Of a DNA stretch of 64,000 nucleotides, positions 22,093 through 32,780 are shown piece by piece (the first letter of the stretch is position 1; the number at the start of each line of letters is the position of its first letter). The notes beneath the pieces are model-generated. The model did not search any database and was not told the origin of the DNA. It worked only from the letters and a program-made list of their open reading frames with translations. Source of the stretch: Xiphydria camelus (lineage: Eukaryota > Arthropoda > Insecta > Hymenoptera > Xiphydriidae). Location of the stretch: contig OY783192.1 in NCBI GenBank assembly GCA_963678675.1, positions 14,058,424 to 14,122,423 of the forward strand. The letters run 5' to 3'. The translations under genes were made by a program, and so were the position numbers.

Positions 22093-23627
22093 ATGAATAG
22101 TGCAGAAGTGCAATTGAAAGATTTATTACAAAATATTATTATACGTAGCATGGAGGATTCATCATTTCGAGTCGAACATGAAAATAAATTGGAATTGGAA
22201 GATTCAATCGAGGATAGTGAAATGCACGCTGTTAATACTGACTGGCTGGAATCGGATGTCGAGGATGTTCCTCACGTAGAAACCTCTATACCTCCAAAAC
22301 CATATCCCTGTACACCCGATGAAGAAGCGGTTAGCTTTGAATATAAACAAAGTGCTATAGGTTACTGGAACAGTGGGAAGAAAAGACGTCGAACCGTAGC
22401 AGCAGTTCAACATCAGTTTAAAAAAGTGAAATCTGATAGACAATTACGAAGATGGGCTGCGCAAGTAGGACAGGGGGGTACTCAAAATGATAAATTAATA
22501 CGCATAGCGAAATATACTTTTGATAAATTTGTAGAAGCTAGTAGATCGAAAATAATAGTACATGATGTAGACCTTAAACGATGGGCTTTACAAGCAAAAG
22601 AAGTAGAGAATCTTCCAACCTTCAAAGCAAGTCAAACATGGTTGAGGTCATTCAAGAAAGCATATAGAATTGTCTCTCGAAAGATCACAAAGTTTGTAAC
22701 GAGAAAAAACGTTGAGGGTGAGGAAAGTTTGAAAGTACGAAGCCATGCCTTCGTAGAACAAGTGAAGCCACTCATTACACAATATGGACCACAAAATGTA
22801 TTTAACTCTGATCAGAGTGGATTTAATTTAGAAATACATTCTGGCCGAACTTTAGCTACATCGGGGCCAAAAAAATTGAAGCTGTGGTACAATCAATATC
22901 TTCTACAACCCACAGCTATACTATACAACCCACCATATCTGCTGATGGAAAACTACTGTCGCCTCTTTATGTGGTATTAAAAGAGGCTAGTGGGCAATTG
23001 GGAGAACGAGTGCAACAAACCGTGTTTAGGCCGCCAAATGTATACTTCATGGCTTCCAAATCTGGGAAACTTACAACCGATCTCATGAAAACATGGCTGC
23101 AAGAAGTTTACTTCCCTAACACTGGATATACAAGCGTCTTACTGCTGGACTCTTGGAGTGGACAATGTGAGCGAAGTGTTCGAGAAGCTACACCAGAAGA
23201 CAAGACAATAATATTAATGACGATTCCACAAGGCACCACCGGACTGATTCAACCGCTAGACGTATACGGATTTCGAATGTGGAAGAATTTTGTAAGGAGG
23301 TTTTCAGATATTGTAACTCTTTTCAATTACGATATTAACCTTCATTCGAGAGATAATATTTTAAAACTTCAATCTCTTACTCATAATCAGTTTTCTTCAC
23401 CACGGTTTACTAACTTTATTAAATATTCGTGGTTCAAGAGTGGATATATATTCAGGAGACCTCCTGAATTTGAACATCCTGTAGAATTTTGTTTTGCACA
23501 GGACTCGGAACCACGATGCCACATATGTGGCGATATTGCCGTTATTACGTGTGCTTGGTGTAAGAAACAACTTTGTATGAAACATTTTTTCACGGAATAC
23601 CATTATTGTCATAATTATGAGCCATAG
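22093..23627 (+). pseudogene. Element B transposase (CENP-B HTH + DDE + Cys/His cluster), one frameshift
   Basis: Start chosen at ATG 22093, the first in-frame Met after a possible acceptor; the frame is open further upstream. Order: acidic N-terminus; HTH (GYWNSGKKRRRTVAAVQHQF, RQLRRWAAQVGQGG); CENP-B HTH (TWLRSFKKAYRIVSRKITKF); DDE core (VFNSDQSGFN, LLLDSWSGQ, GLIQPLDVYG); and a C-terminal Cys/His cluster. The only visible defect is a shift at an A7 run (22869-22875): the frame before it continues to 22980, while the conserved protein resumes in the -1 frame (EAVVQSISSTTHSYTIQPT). Apart from that the gene looks complete at about 510 residues. It could be a simple deletion, a sequencing error or a slippery site. 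Confidence 0.75.
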
Positions 23628-24139
23628 AAGTTGAACTTTATTAAATAAAAGAAAAGTGGCATTAAAATACATAGAAGTAATAACCCCCGACCTATCCCGT
23701 CACTGCCATTGGTAGCCCGCTCATTATCAGACATAAAAGTTAGAAATTTGCAAAACTGTAGGAGGGAAATATATCATGTCATACATGGTTGAATTTGTAA
23801 TAAAATTTCCTAAGTTTTTGTCCACATGACTAAACCGAAATTTCGAAAAATTAGATAAAAAATTTTTTTTTTTGAAAAATAATGCTTTTTTTCAAAATCT
23901 GTTTAGGGGATTTTATTATACTAAAAAAACCAAACAAAACGTACATTGAAAGTTTTCATCTATCTCGCTTCGTTTCGGAGATAGCTCGAAGGGGGTGAAA
24001 ATTCAGGGGTCCATTTCACCCCCTTAAACCAAAATTGGGCCGCTATAAAAAAATAGGGGGCCCTTATTTTTCGATAAACTTTAAATTTACGAAGTTTCAT
24101 CAAGATCGGAAGCGGCGGCCTCGAAACGTTTCCTTGTTA

Positions 24140-24371
24140 GTTGATAAATTCCCTTTTTCAAATCGTCAGACTACGACAATCCCTCCAAATAATCGTCAGA
24201 TTATGGGTCAACACATCTAGGACACCAAGCTGAACCGTCTGTATGATAATCTGACGCGCTCGAGTATTTCAAAATGGCGATTTTTTTTGCATTTTCAAAA
24301 AGCCGCCAAGAGCTTGCGTCACTTCCGAATCGTCAGTCTTTTGAATGAGAGCTTCTTTCGGGTTCACTTAA
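24140..24371. repeat. Left part of a degenerate tandem repeat split by piggyBac
   Basis: It contains CTGACGCGCTCGA at 24251. The same word returns at 27154 and 27283, and as a shorter form near 27428. With the piggyBac element removed the spacing is about 136, 129 and 145 bases, so this is one tandem array of roughly 130-145-bp units. Confidence 0.5.
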
Positions 24372-27133
24372 CCTTCCGTCGGTCGCGCGCGCGGTGTTTA
24401 CACCGCACTCGAGAGAAAATGATTGCCCTTCGACCGCTTTTCTGAGAAATCGCCCGGCCCCCCCCCCAATATGCATTGTTTATGATTCCACACGCTAGAT
24501 CGCGTCCAGTTCGCAACCCTATCAGCAATGTACAAGTTCTAAATCAGTTTCGTTCCAAGAGCGGTGTGCGATAGGTACCTCGCGGTGAGAACACCGCAGC
24601 GCGACAAGACCTGGCGGTGAGAACATCGCAGTGCTACAGACTTCAACAATGTAAGTAAATTACCTCAGATTTTATATCTTGATGAGTTTAGATCGTTCCT
24701 GTACCTACACTAACTTTTTTCTGGATCAATAGGTACTCATTGTGTGTAGATCTCGATATCATTTTTTATCAGTGTTTATCTTCCAAAAAAATTTGAGTTC
24801 GTGAAAAAACCTACGTAGGTACCTATTTTTTATTTTTTTTGGTTTGTGATTCAGGTCACGCCCTACTCATCGTTACTTTACTGATGCGGATATTGCTCGT
24901 GTTCTGAGGGAATTGGACGAGGAAGTAGAATGGGAAAACCATGAAGATCCAAATGATCCCGATTACGAACCGCGGGAAGTTGAAGAAAATGTTCACAATA
25001 GTGACTCAGAACAGTCATTGATCGGTGATGAAGAAGATGGGCAGATAGATAATGAAGACTTCAACGTATTTCTAGGTAGAGACCTGGAAACTATATGGAT
25101 AAGCAATTCAATGTCCTTCCCCGGGAAAACCCGAGCCAAGAACATAGTAAAAGTGTTACCCGGACCTACACGCCGTGCCAGAGATACTCCTACAGAAATG
25201 TCCGCATTCTTGAAATTGATCCCTCTTGAACTTATTGACAAAATTGTTGTATTTTCGAACAAGTATATTCAAATGAATATTATAGAGGAGCAAGTATATT
25301 ACAGACCCCGAGACTGTAAGTTGACATGTAGGGACGAAATTTTGGCATTATTGGGGTGCCTATTTCTCATTTCTACGAAGAAATCCCAACACGCTGACGT
25401 AAGTGAGTTGTGGGCTACTGATGGCACGGGTACACTTTTACTGAGAGCAGCTATGAGCTATCGTCGATTTTTATTTTTGTTACGAGCCATTCGTTTTGAT
25501 GATATTGAAACTCGAAAACAACGCGAAGAAACAGATAAACTTGCAGCTGTACGAGAATTTCACGATTCATTCATCACAAACTGCAAAGCTAACTATAGCT
25601 TGGGAGAATTCGTTGTTATTGACGAAATGCTGGTACCTTTTAGAGGGCGGTGGTGCCTACAGTACATGCCCAACAAGCCCGCAAAGTATGGAGTAAAAAT
25701 GTACGCTCTTTGTGACAGCAAGTCATTCTATACATATGATCTAGAGATCTATTGTGGAAGACAGAAAGAGGGGCCTTACAAAGTATCTAATAAGCCTGCT
25801 GATATTGTGAAACGGTTGGTTTCGCCTCTCGAAAGGTCAAACAGAAATCTCACTACAGACAATTATTACACGAGCCATGCGCTTTCTCAATACCTACTAG
25901 AAAGAGGGCTTACATCACTGGGAACTCTGAAAGCTAATAAAAGGGAGATTCCGAATTTATTCCTTACGGACAAATCCAGAGCACCTGGAACATCCATTTT
26001 CGGGTTTCAGGATAATTCTACTCTCGTTTCTTACACAACTAAAAGAAAGAAAGCGGTCATTTTATTGTCAACCATGCATGATGACAATCACATCGATCAC
26101 GAAACTGGAAAACCTGACATCATAATCGATTATAACAAAACAAAGGGAGGGGTTGACACAGTCGACCTAATGTGTTCCACGCACTCAACTGCTAGAGTTA
26201 CACGACGGTGGACCATGGTTGTATTTTACAGGGACCTTGATGTAGCGGGGATCAATGCTCAAAAAATTTTTTTCTTCAACAACCCCGATAACAACAACCG
26301 ACGAACAACATTTTTGAAAAATTTGTCCTTGCAGCTGATGGAAAACCATCTTCGAACTCGAGCAACGATCAAATTCCTCCCCAAAGTTCTTTACACTTTC
26401 CTTGAACGTTATCGTGAGAGTGATAATGCAGGGAATCAATGCAACACGACACGCACAGGGATTTGCTACCTATGTGGTTCTCACAAAAATAACAAAACTG
26501 GTGTAAAGTGTGATGAATGCAAAAGAAATGTGTGTCGAAACCACAGCCAAAAAACTGTGACATGCCAAACGTGTGCAGAGAGCCAAAACATGAGTTGCGA
26601 TGAAGAAGACTGAATTTGGATTCTAGAAAAAGTACCTACCTAGTCTGATTTTAGGAGTCATCAGTTTTTGTCTGCCAACATTGTTTGATTTCCAGAAGAA
26701 AATATGAACCTAACACTACCTATCACTTTTATTTGCAACAACTTGCTGTGATTTCTAAAAAAGTTCTATTGTGACGTTCTAGTTTATATATTACCAATAT
26801 TTTGCAGTTTGGTTTTATTTACTATTTCATAGAATACGATTTGTTACTTCCTACAAATTTTAGAAGTTTTGATTACGTTTGTATTTTTTTAAATTTGCAT
26901 AGGTGTTTCATTTTTACCATACAGGATAATTTTTAATTTGTGTATTACCTACCAGCTTATATTTTGATAATTTTGTGAATAAAAATTTTAATAACAAGCG
27001 TATCTCAATTATCGTCCTCCCAGACTGTCAAATTAACCGGTCTTGAGCAAAAAAAACTCAGCGAAAACGACTGCGGTGTAAACACCGCAGTGCGACCTAC
27101 TATGCGTGTCGAACAGGCGCGACCGACGGAAGG
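24372..27133 (+). mobile_element. piggyBac element, apparently complete
   Basis: TTAA at 24368-24371 and 27134-27137. Ends CCTTCCGTCGGTCGCGC are perfect inverted repeats. Palindromes of the form GCGGTG-N4-CACCGC lie inside: 24391-24406, 24582-24597 and 24614-24629 (one change) on the left, and 27073-27088 on the right. One transposase gene with an intron in its start codon and an AATAAA at 26978-26983. Length 2,762 bases, normal for the family. Confidence 0.9.
24649..26613 (+). CDS. piggyBac transposase (start codon split by an intron)
   Basis: Coding pieces 24649-24650 and 24855-26613 (586 residues). The intron 24651-24854 has donor AAT|GTAAGT and acceptor TTCAG|GTCACG; joining them makes ATG TCA CGC, in frame with SRPTHRYFTDADIARVLREL. 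Without splicing the first exon reads ATG TAA. The protein has an acidic N-terminus, the DDE_Tnp_1_7 core with aspartates in VVIDEMLVPFRGR, LTTDNYYTSHAL and KGGVDTVDLM, and a C-terminal Cys-rich domain (CYLCGS, CDECK, CRNH, CQTC) that binds the transposon ends. No stops or frameshifts. It is a likely active DDD cut-and-paste transposase. A shorter form starting inside exon 2 is possible but would lose a conserved segment. Confidence 0.85.
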
Positions 27134-27137
27134 TTAA

Positions 27138-27440
27138 CATCCCCTCTGAATATCTGACGCGCTCGAATAACTTTTTTTTTTCGCATTTTCTACCCTTCCA
27201 TACGGCCACCCCCACCATGCAAACCGGCAGATTAACATACCTTCGTTATCAGAGACACATGGGGCATATAACCTATCAATATCTGACGCGCTCGAGAATT
27301 TCCATGTGACTGTTTTTTTTACATTTTTGAAAACCTGTAGACGCTTCCCCCACCGCTGAAAGAGTATACATCATATAACCTTTTTTTCTTTCTACCACTT
27401 AATCTTCAAAATCCAATAGGTCCCCAAGACGCTCGAGTAT
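27138..27440. repeat. Right part of the degenerate CTGACGCGCTCGA tandem repeat
   Basis: Units start near 27154, 27283 and 27428, with A/T-rich runs after each word. It continues the array seen left of the piggyBac insertion. Confidence 0.5.
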
Positions 27441-28107
27441 AAATCCCCATTTAGCATCGTGGGCTCCCCTACTAGAATACGCGCGCGTTACATCTCCCAC
27501 CAGCTTTACGTATCGTTCTCAGAGAAGAATTAATTTGCCACTCTCTGAAACTTGGAGGTCTTATAGGAAAAAATCTCAGCTTTCTTCTAAAATTATTTTA
27601 AAAAATAAGAAAATTGTCCAAATTAAAGAAAATCAAATTTATTTTTGATTTTCAAAAATGAGGGTCAAATTTTTAATTTTTTAAAAAATTGTTATGGCCA
27701 CCAGAAAGTTTGTGGAAAAATCTATGAAAAACATTTCTAGTGAAATTTTGTTTAAGGCAATAGGAAAAAAGTTACAGATGTTTAAAAGTAAGGCTTTGCT
27801 TAAATAACCCAAAAATTGTACCCCCTCCACTTTGATAAATAATTATCAAAATGAATTAATTTTTGGTGTGAGGAGTACTATCTAATAGGACTACAATTGG
27901 GCCAATTTTTAGCCAGATCGGACAACTTTCATTTTCGAGGGTGGTACACTTCAGAAATTATGCCCCATATACAAAAGTCGGCCGCTGCACCAATCACTCT
28001 GGCTCGTGCCGGCGTGTTTGTAACACTTGTAAGAACTGCTTTGCACTCTTGGTTTGAAATTCGACACCTCAGTCATGGGGGAGTTCGACTGTTTGTGTCA
28101 CACCGGG
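27441..28107. other. Non-coding AT-rich stretch
   Basis: About 650 bases with no supported gene or repeat structure. Confidence 0.4.
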
Positions 28108-29020
28108 TGCGTGATCGGCCTCTGGCGAATTACACAGTCACACACACAAAAAAAGAAAGGTATACTTTTGTTGCGATACATGTTATCCGTAGTAATTTTG
28201 CCTCCTGATCACGAATCCGGTGTCAAAATTTGGCCATCACATCACATTTTTTTTAATCTCAAAAAACCAGCCAGAGATCATGATTTTCAAAAAGTTAGTG
28301 GACAAACAAAATTCGGTAACGGGGGATTTTTTGGGTCGCTGATCACGAATCTGAAGTCGGATTTCAAAAATTCAAGATGGCGAATCCAGTATGGCGAACG
28401 AGATTTTCGAAAATCGAAGGATTCATGCTAAATTTGGTGTAGAGGGTTTTTTTTGGGTCACTGATCACGAATCTTAAGTCAGATTTAAAAAATTCTAGAT
28501 GGCGGATCCAACATGGCAGACGAGGTTTTCGAAAATCGATGGATTCATGCCAAATTTGGTATAGGGTTCCTTTTCAGTCAATGATTACGAATATAAAGTT
28601 ATATTTGCAAAAGTTTTTAATTTTCGAAAATCTCGTCCGCCATATTGGATCCGCCATCTTGAATTCTTGAATTCGTGATCAGCGACCCAAAAAAAACCCC
28701 TATACCAAATTTGGCATGAATCCGCCGATTTTCGAAAATCTTATCCACCATTTTGAATTTTTGAATTTCGACTTCAGATTCGTGATCAGCGACCAAAAAA
28801 CCCCCTATACCGAATTTGGTTTGTCTATTAATTTTTTGAAAATCATGCTCACTGGCTGGTTTTTTGATTAAAAAAAAATTGATTTGATAGCCAAATTTTG
28901 ACACCCCTGATTCGTGATCAGGAGGCAAAATTACTACGGATAACATATATCACATCAAAAGTATACCCCACTTATTTTTGTGTGACTGTGTTATACATCT
29001 CAGGAGGCCGATCGATCACG
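28108..29020. mobile_element. Foldback/palindromic element with ~120-135-bp modules
   Basis: Outer arms GGTGCGTGATCGGCCTC (about 28108) and its inverse (about 29020). The left arm repeats TGATCACGAATC at 28205, 28340, 28462 and (changed) 28582, together with AAGATGGCG-ATCCA and GATTTTCGAAAATC words. The right arm mirrors this. No protein is encoded. It is a second example of arms built from regular modules. Confidence 0.6.
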
Positions 29021-29023
29021 CAC

Positions 29024-29877
29024 CGTGTGCGTGTTAGCATTTATAAGCGCCATTTTGTTATATTTGCCTTAAAACATGTTCTTCTGATCATCTTGTACCA
29101 AAATAAACTAATTTACATTATAAAAGTCAGTCCGGCTTTTGATGAAGTCCAAAAAATTTCGCCGGCAGCGAAAGTGTTAAAATTTTACTTTTGTACTGAA
29201 CCCTTGATCTAACTTGTAGACGCTAAAACTGAGCATGTAGGTATAATATTCTTTTGAAGGAATTAAAAGACAAAAAAATGTTCATTCCGATATCGAAAAG
29301 TATTAGTATTAGAGTGTATTAGTAATCGAACGCGTTCACAAAAAGCACTGCTGTATCAAAAGCCCATTAGAAAAGAAGCCCAAACAGAAGTAAACCACGT
29401 TGCGGTTATATCACTAAAGTATAAAGATCAATTATTAAAAGCAAATACTCAAAATAGACGTAGTAAGTGATTGCTTTTTTATATCAGAGACATAGTTAAT
29501 TAGTATATCTTTGAATTAAAACAGTTTTTGTTAGTTTTGTGAACTTTTTTTTAACTCCCAAGTGTGAAAAATCAAAACTCTCATAAAACACAATTTTAAA
29601 AAAAAACAAATTTGTAGTGGTTCTTTCTCCAAACATTTTCAATGAAATCGTTTAAAATTTTAATTAGGCACTGCTGATGCATTTAAATGTCACGTATTCC
29701 AATTTCAGATACAGGGTTAAATTTTTCATCATACATGATTCAAGATTAAATACACATAGAAGAGTAGTTTTATAAAACTTGGAAGATTTTACATTTCACA
29801 ATTCACGTTAGACTCAATTTATTTAATTCTTTTAAAGTCCTTTTTTACAAGTAAAATGGTGGAGTTATTAACACGTT
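29024..29877. other. Non-coding AT-rich stretch
   Basis: About 850 bases without a supported gene or repeat. Confidence 0.4.
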
Positions 29878-29881
29878 TCCT

Positions 29882-30328
29882 GCCAGACCGTTTTTATGAA
29901 GACTCCGCACACGCCGCGTGGGGCGTAATTGTATTGTTTTGTTTCTAGCATATGCCTTACAATGAACACTTTCACTGTGAATGACGCCTAATGGCGTCAA
30001 CGTACTCCCCCCCTATGTGCGAATGACGCCATAAGGCGTCATCCCCAATATTTAAATGCTTTAACAAAATATCCCTTCCGCACAGAAGAAAGGTCATCCG
30101 CAGCGAACGGGTTAACACGTTGACTGCCGACAGTGCGTAGACAGAAGTTTATAAGTGTAGTAACGACTCATGTAAGAATTTTTTCAAAATTCCTATTCTT
30201 TACTAAATTATGTGCAAAAATACTTTACTAAATTATGTGCAAATGTAAAATTCTCGGTCTAATAGACCGAGACGGCGTGCGCGGAAAGTTTTTTCTCGGT
30301 TATATAGACCGAGACGGCAGTGAACGTG
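29882..30328. mobile_element. TTAA-flanked MITE pair, piggyBac type (copy 2)
   Basis: TTAA at 29878-29881 and 30329-30332. It is a direct copy of the 19.4-kb pair, about 90 percent alike by eye, with one extra ATGACGCC-N-GGCGTCA palindrome segment. It carries two CTCGGTC-N-GACCGAG palindromes near its right end. Confidence 0.65.
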
Positions 30329-30349
30329 TTAATTCATTAAATGTAAATA

Positions 30350-30714
30350 CGAGAGCAGAGTGAAAAGTCTGATACTTTTCTAGTAGATGGTGGTGCTTCC
30401 CAAAGTCTGTAAAGTAGCCCCCTGCTGCGGTGATGACCTCTTCGTTTGATGAGAATTTCTTTCCAGTTAGCCATTTTTTTGAGTCTGGGAAGAGAAAGAA
30501 GTCGCAGGGAGCCAAATTCGGTAAATAAGGTGGATGCGGCGGCAATTTCAACTTCAAATTGACCAATTTTGCTATTGCAACGGCAGACGAATGGGCAGGT
30601 GCATTGTCGTGGTGGAACAGAACTTTTTTTTTTCGCCAAATGGGAGCGTATACTCATCTTTGCGATCGCACCACCATCTACTAGAAAAGTATCGGACTTT
30701 TCACTCTGCCCTCG
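30350..30714 (-). mobile_element. Internally deleted mariner element
   Basis: TIRs of about 45 bases (CGAGGGCAGAGTGAAAAGTC and its inverse), flanked by TA at 30348-30349 and 30715-30716. Only the last part of a mariner transposase is left between them, so the element is 365 bp and non-autonomous. Confidence 0.75.
30390..30650 (-). pseudogene. mariner transposase C-terminal fragment
   Basis: In two frames it reads the block around the second catalytic Asp (frame-shifted) and then KLKLPPHPPYLPNLAPCDFF, with the third Asp of the DD34D triad, and KKWLTGKKFSSNEEVITAA. At least one frameshift near 30570. N-terminal HTH and first Asp are missing. Confidence 0.7.
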
Positions 30715-30716
30715 TA

Positions 30717-32144
30717 TTTCAAGCATATCTATCGTAATACTCTTTGAGAAGTTTGTCAGTCCTAACGTTGATATGACATTCAATTTATATGATGATTATA
30801 CTTTTGGAGTTACTGATTATTGGTGATGTAGCTATAAATAAAGACTGCAAATAGAATGATCAGTTATCTGAATACTTGATGAAATCATTCTTTGCGAAAG
30901 AAAATAATAATGTATATGTGTGTGTGTGTGTGTGTGTGAGACATTGATAGCTTTATCCTAGATATACACAGATAAATAACCATTTAGAAAGTGGTGGTTG
31001 AACGTCTGACAATATGCAGTCGATCAATAAATTTACCCTGCTGTAAATTTGGGCTCATTTGAGTAAACCATGTTCGATAATAAATATTGAAGGTTCAAGA
31101 TGGATGAATAATTGAAAGTCTCCATTCATTTGTACCTGAATTTATAGCAAGGTAGTGATAGTCGTTCAATAATCACACTACTGCTATATCTGTCACATAA
31201 TTGTATCACGCTTTGATCCCTGCCTCCTTGACTTTTGGTCTTGTTGTTGAACTGTAGATTCATCAACCAAAGCATGCCATCAATTTCATTACAATATAAT
31301 ATATCCATTAATTTAAGGCATGACTTTAGTTGCCAGCTGTGACAGATGTAATTAGAATAATCATAATAGAAGTGAAAATGAATGTGAAACATTAACTAAG
31401 AAGAGACTAAAAGGAAAAATGAAACCACAAGAACGTTGCTTAATCACCCTTTTCTTTTGGTACTTCCTCATTACTTCATCATAAAAAAAGAAAATAAGTA
31501 ACTGCAAAAATCAAGTACGATTGGACGTTTCATATACTTAATAGAACTTAAATTTTAGAGGTTAAGGTATAAATTTTCGTTTCGAATGATTATAAAATGC
31601 CATTTAAGATATTTACCCTTCTAAAGTTATATAATCCATACTGTAGATTAGTAAGGATAAATACAATATAGGATAAATAATAATTTGAAAGAAACTGTGA
31701 GCATCAATAAAGGATTGCCGAAAACATTAGCCTGTTAACGAGAAAGAAAAACGGGGAAGATGAAGAAAAATGATCTATTTCTCTACATTGTTTTAACCAA
31801 AAGTGCTGCCAATATTTTAAATTCTTTAATCATATTTATGAAAACATTGGAGTACTTCTTGTCATAAGAAATATGTATTAATAGACAATTCATAAGACAA
31901 ACCTGGTTATGAGATTGTAGCGAAATCATCTAGGATGTTTTCCTTGATCCAAATCAAGACGTAGACACACTGCTTAAATTTTTTTTCGCAAATCAGAGGT
32001 TTAAGAAAATTTTACGGTCCCATTCACGTACTTTTATGATGTCGAAACCTCAATATTTATGTCTGCGATAATCACCATTTGGCGGTCGAAATAGTGGGAA
32101 CACAATTTCGTTTTTCCCTGAGCAGCTCTGCCCCGGGACAGTAT
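30717..32144. other. Non-coding region with a TG microsatellite
   Basis: A (TG)n run lies at about 30917-30938. The remaining ~1.4 kb is AT-rich, with no supported coding sequence. Confidence 0.4.
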
Positions 32145-32366
32145 GTACACCCGCGCGTGCACGGATTCTAATCATGGTGACTTTCTAAAATGTCATTTTT
32201 AAACATACTGGCCAATGAACAATTAATTCTCATGCCCTCATTAGCTACGGTGGCGTCTACTCTCGTTAATGAAAGCATGAGAATTAATTGTTCATTGGCT
32301 AATATGTTTAAAAATGACATTTTAGAAAGTCACCATGATTAGAATCCGTGCACGCGGGTGTACCTA
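32145..32366. mobile_element. Palindromic MITE (copy 1 of a pair)
   Basis: Near-perfect palindrome with outer ends TACACCCGCG-GTGCACGG and inner GGTGACTTTCTAAAATGTCAT, about 222 bp. A related copy lies at 46496-46735 just outside the other side of the large foldback element. Confidence 0.6.
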
Positions 32367-32640
32367 TAACAACTATCGTGTTTTCGGGAATGGGGCACAT
32401 ACTAGGAAGATGGAAGTGCGTTTTAAAACACCGAGTAACCGCGGAGCCCGATTTTCGAGGTCGTGCGAAAAAACTTTCGTATACAAATCTTTGAATCTCG
32501 CCAATCTCGGTATAGCCATTTCAGTTAGCACCAAGTTCAGAAAGATTTCAGAAAGAATTCATTTTTCAGACTTCAATATGACTTCCAAATTATGAATTCA
32601 AAGAGTACTCTTTTATTTGACTTTTAGCAAGCTTCTTTTT

Positions 32641-32780
32641 GGGTGCTTTCCATTTATGACACAAGTCGACACACTTCTATTAGAACCACCAACTGATTGG
32701 CAGGCTCCAGCAGAAAGAACCAATGGTTAATTTTGTGTTGACTTGTGTCGACTCGTATCAGTTAAATGGAAAAAGCACCC
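32641..32780. mobile_element. 140-bp MITE with GGGTGCTTTCC ends
   Basis: Ends GGGTGCTTTCCATTTA and the inverse. Subterminal ACAAGTCGACAC/GTGTCGACTTGT words. The same family as the larger element at 36758-37667. No clear target duplication. Confidence 0.55.

Larger units (their letters stand above)
20373..24136 (+). mobile_element. Element B: DDE (pogo/CENP-B-like) transposon with 0.89-kb inverted arms
   Basis: Arms 20373-21259 and 23252-24136 are near-identical inverted copies, with ends CAAGGAAACGTTTCGAGG. The flank is TCA on the left and TTA on the right. As in element A, each arm contains the 3' end of the transposase, from VYGFRMWKNF to the stop. The intact-length copy is on the plus strand. 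No tRNA-like sequence is visible in these arms. The central region carries a gene-like exon on the minus strand. Confidence 0.75.

Noticed and set aside
28897..29212. Frames across the foldback at 28-29 kb
   Set aside because: They read through mirror repeats in both directions, so they are repeat artefacts.
30911..30940. TG run as a regulatory site
   Set aside because: A plain dinucleotide microsatellite with no supporting context.
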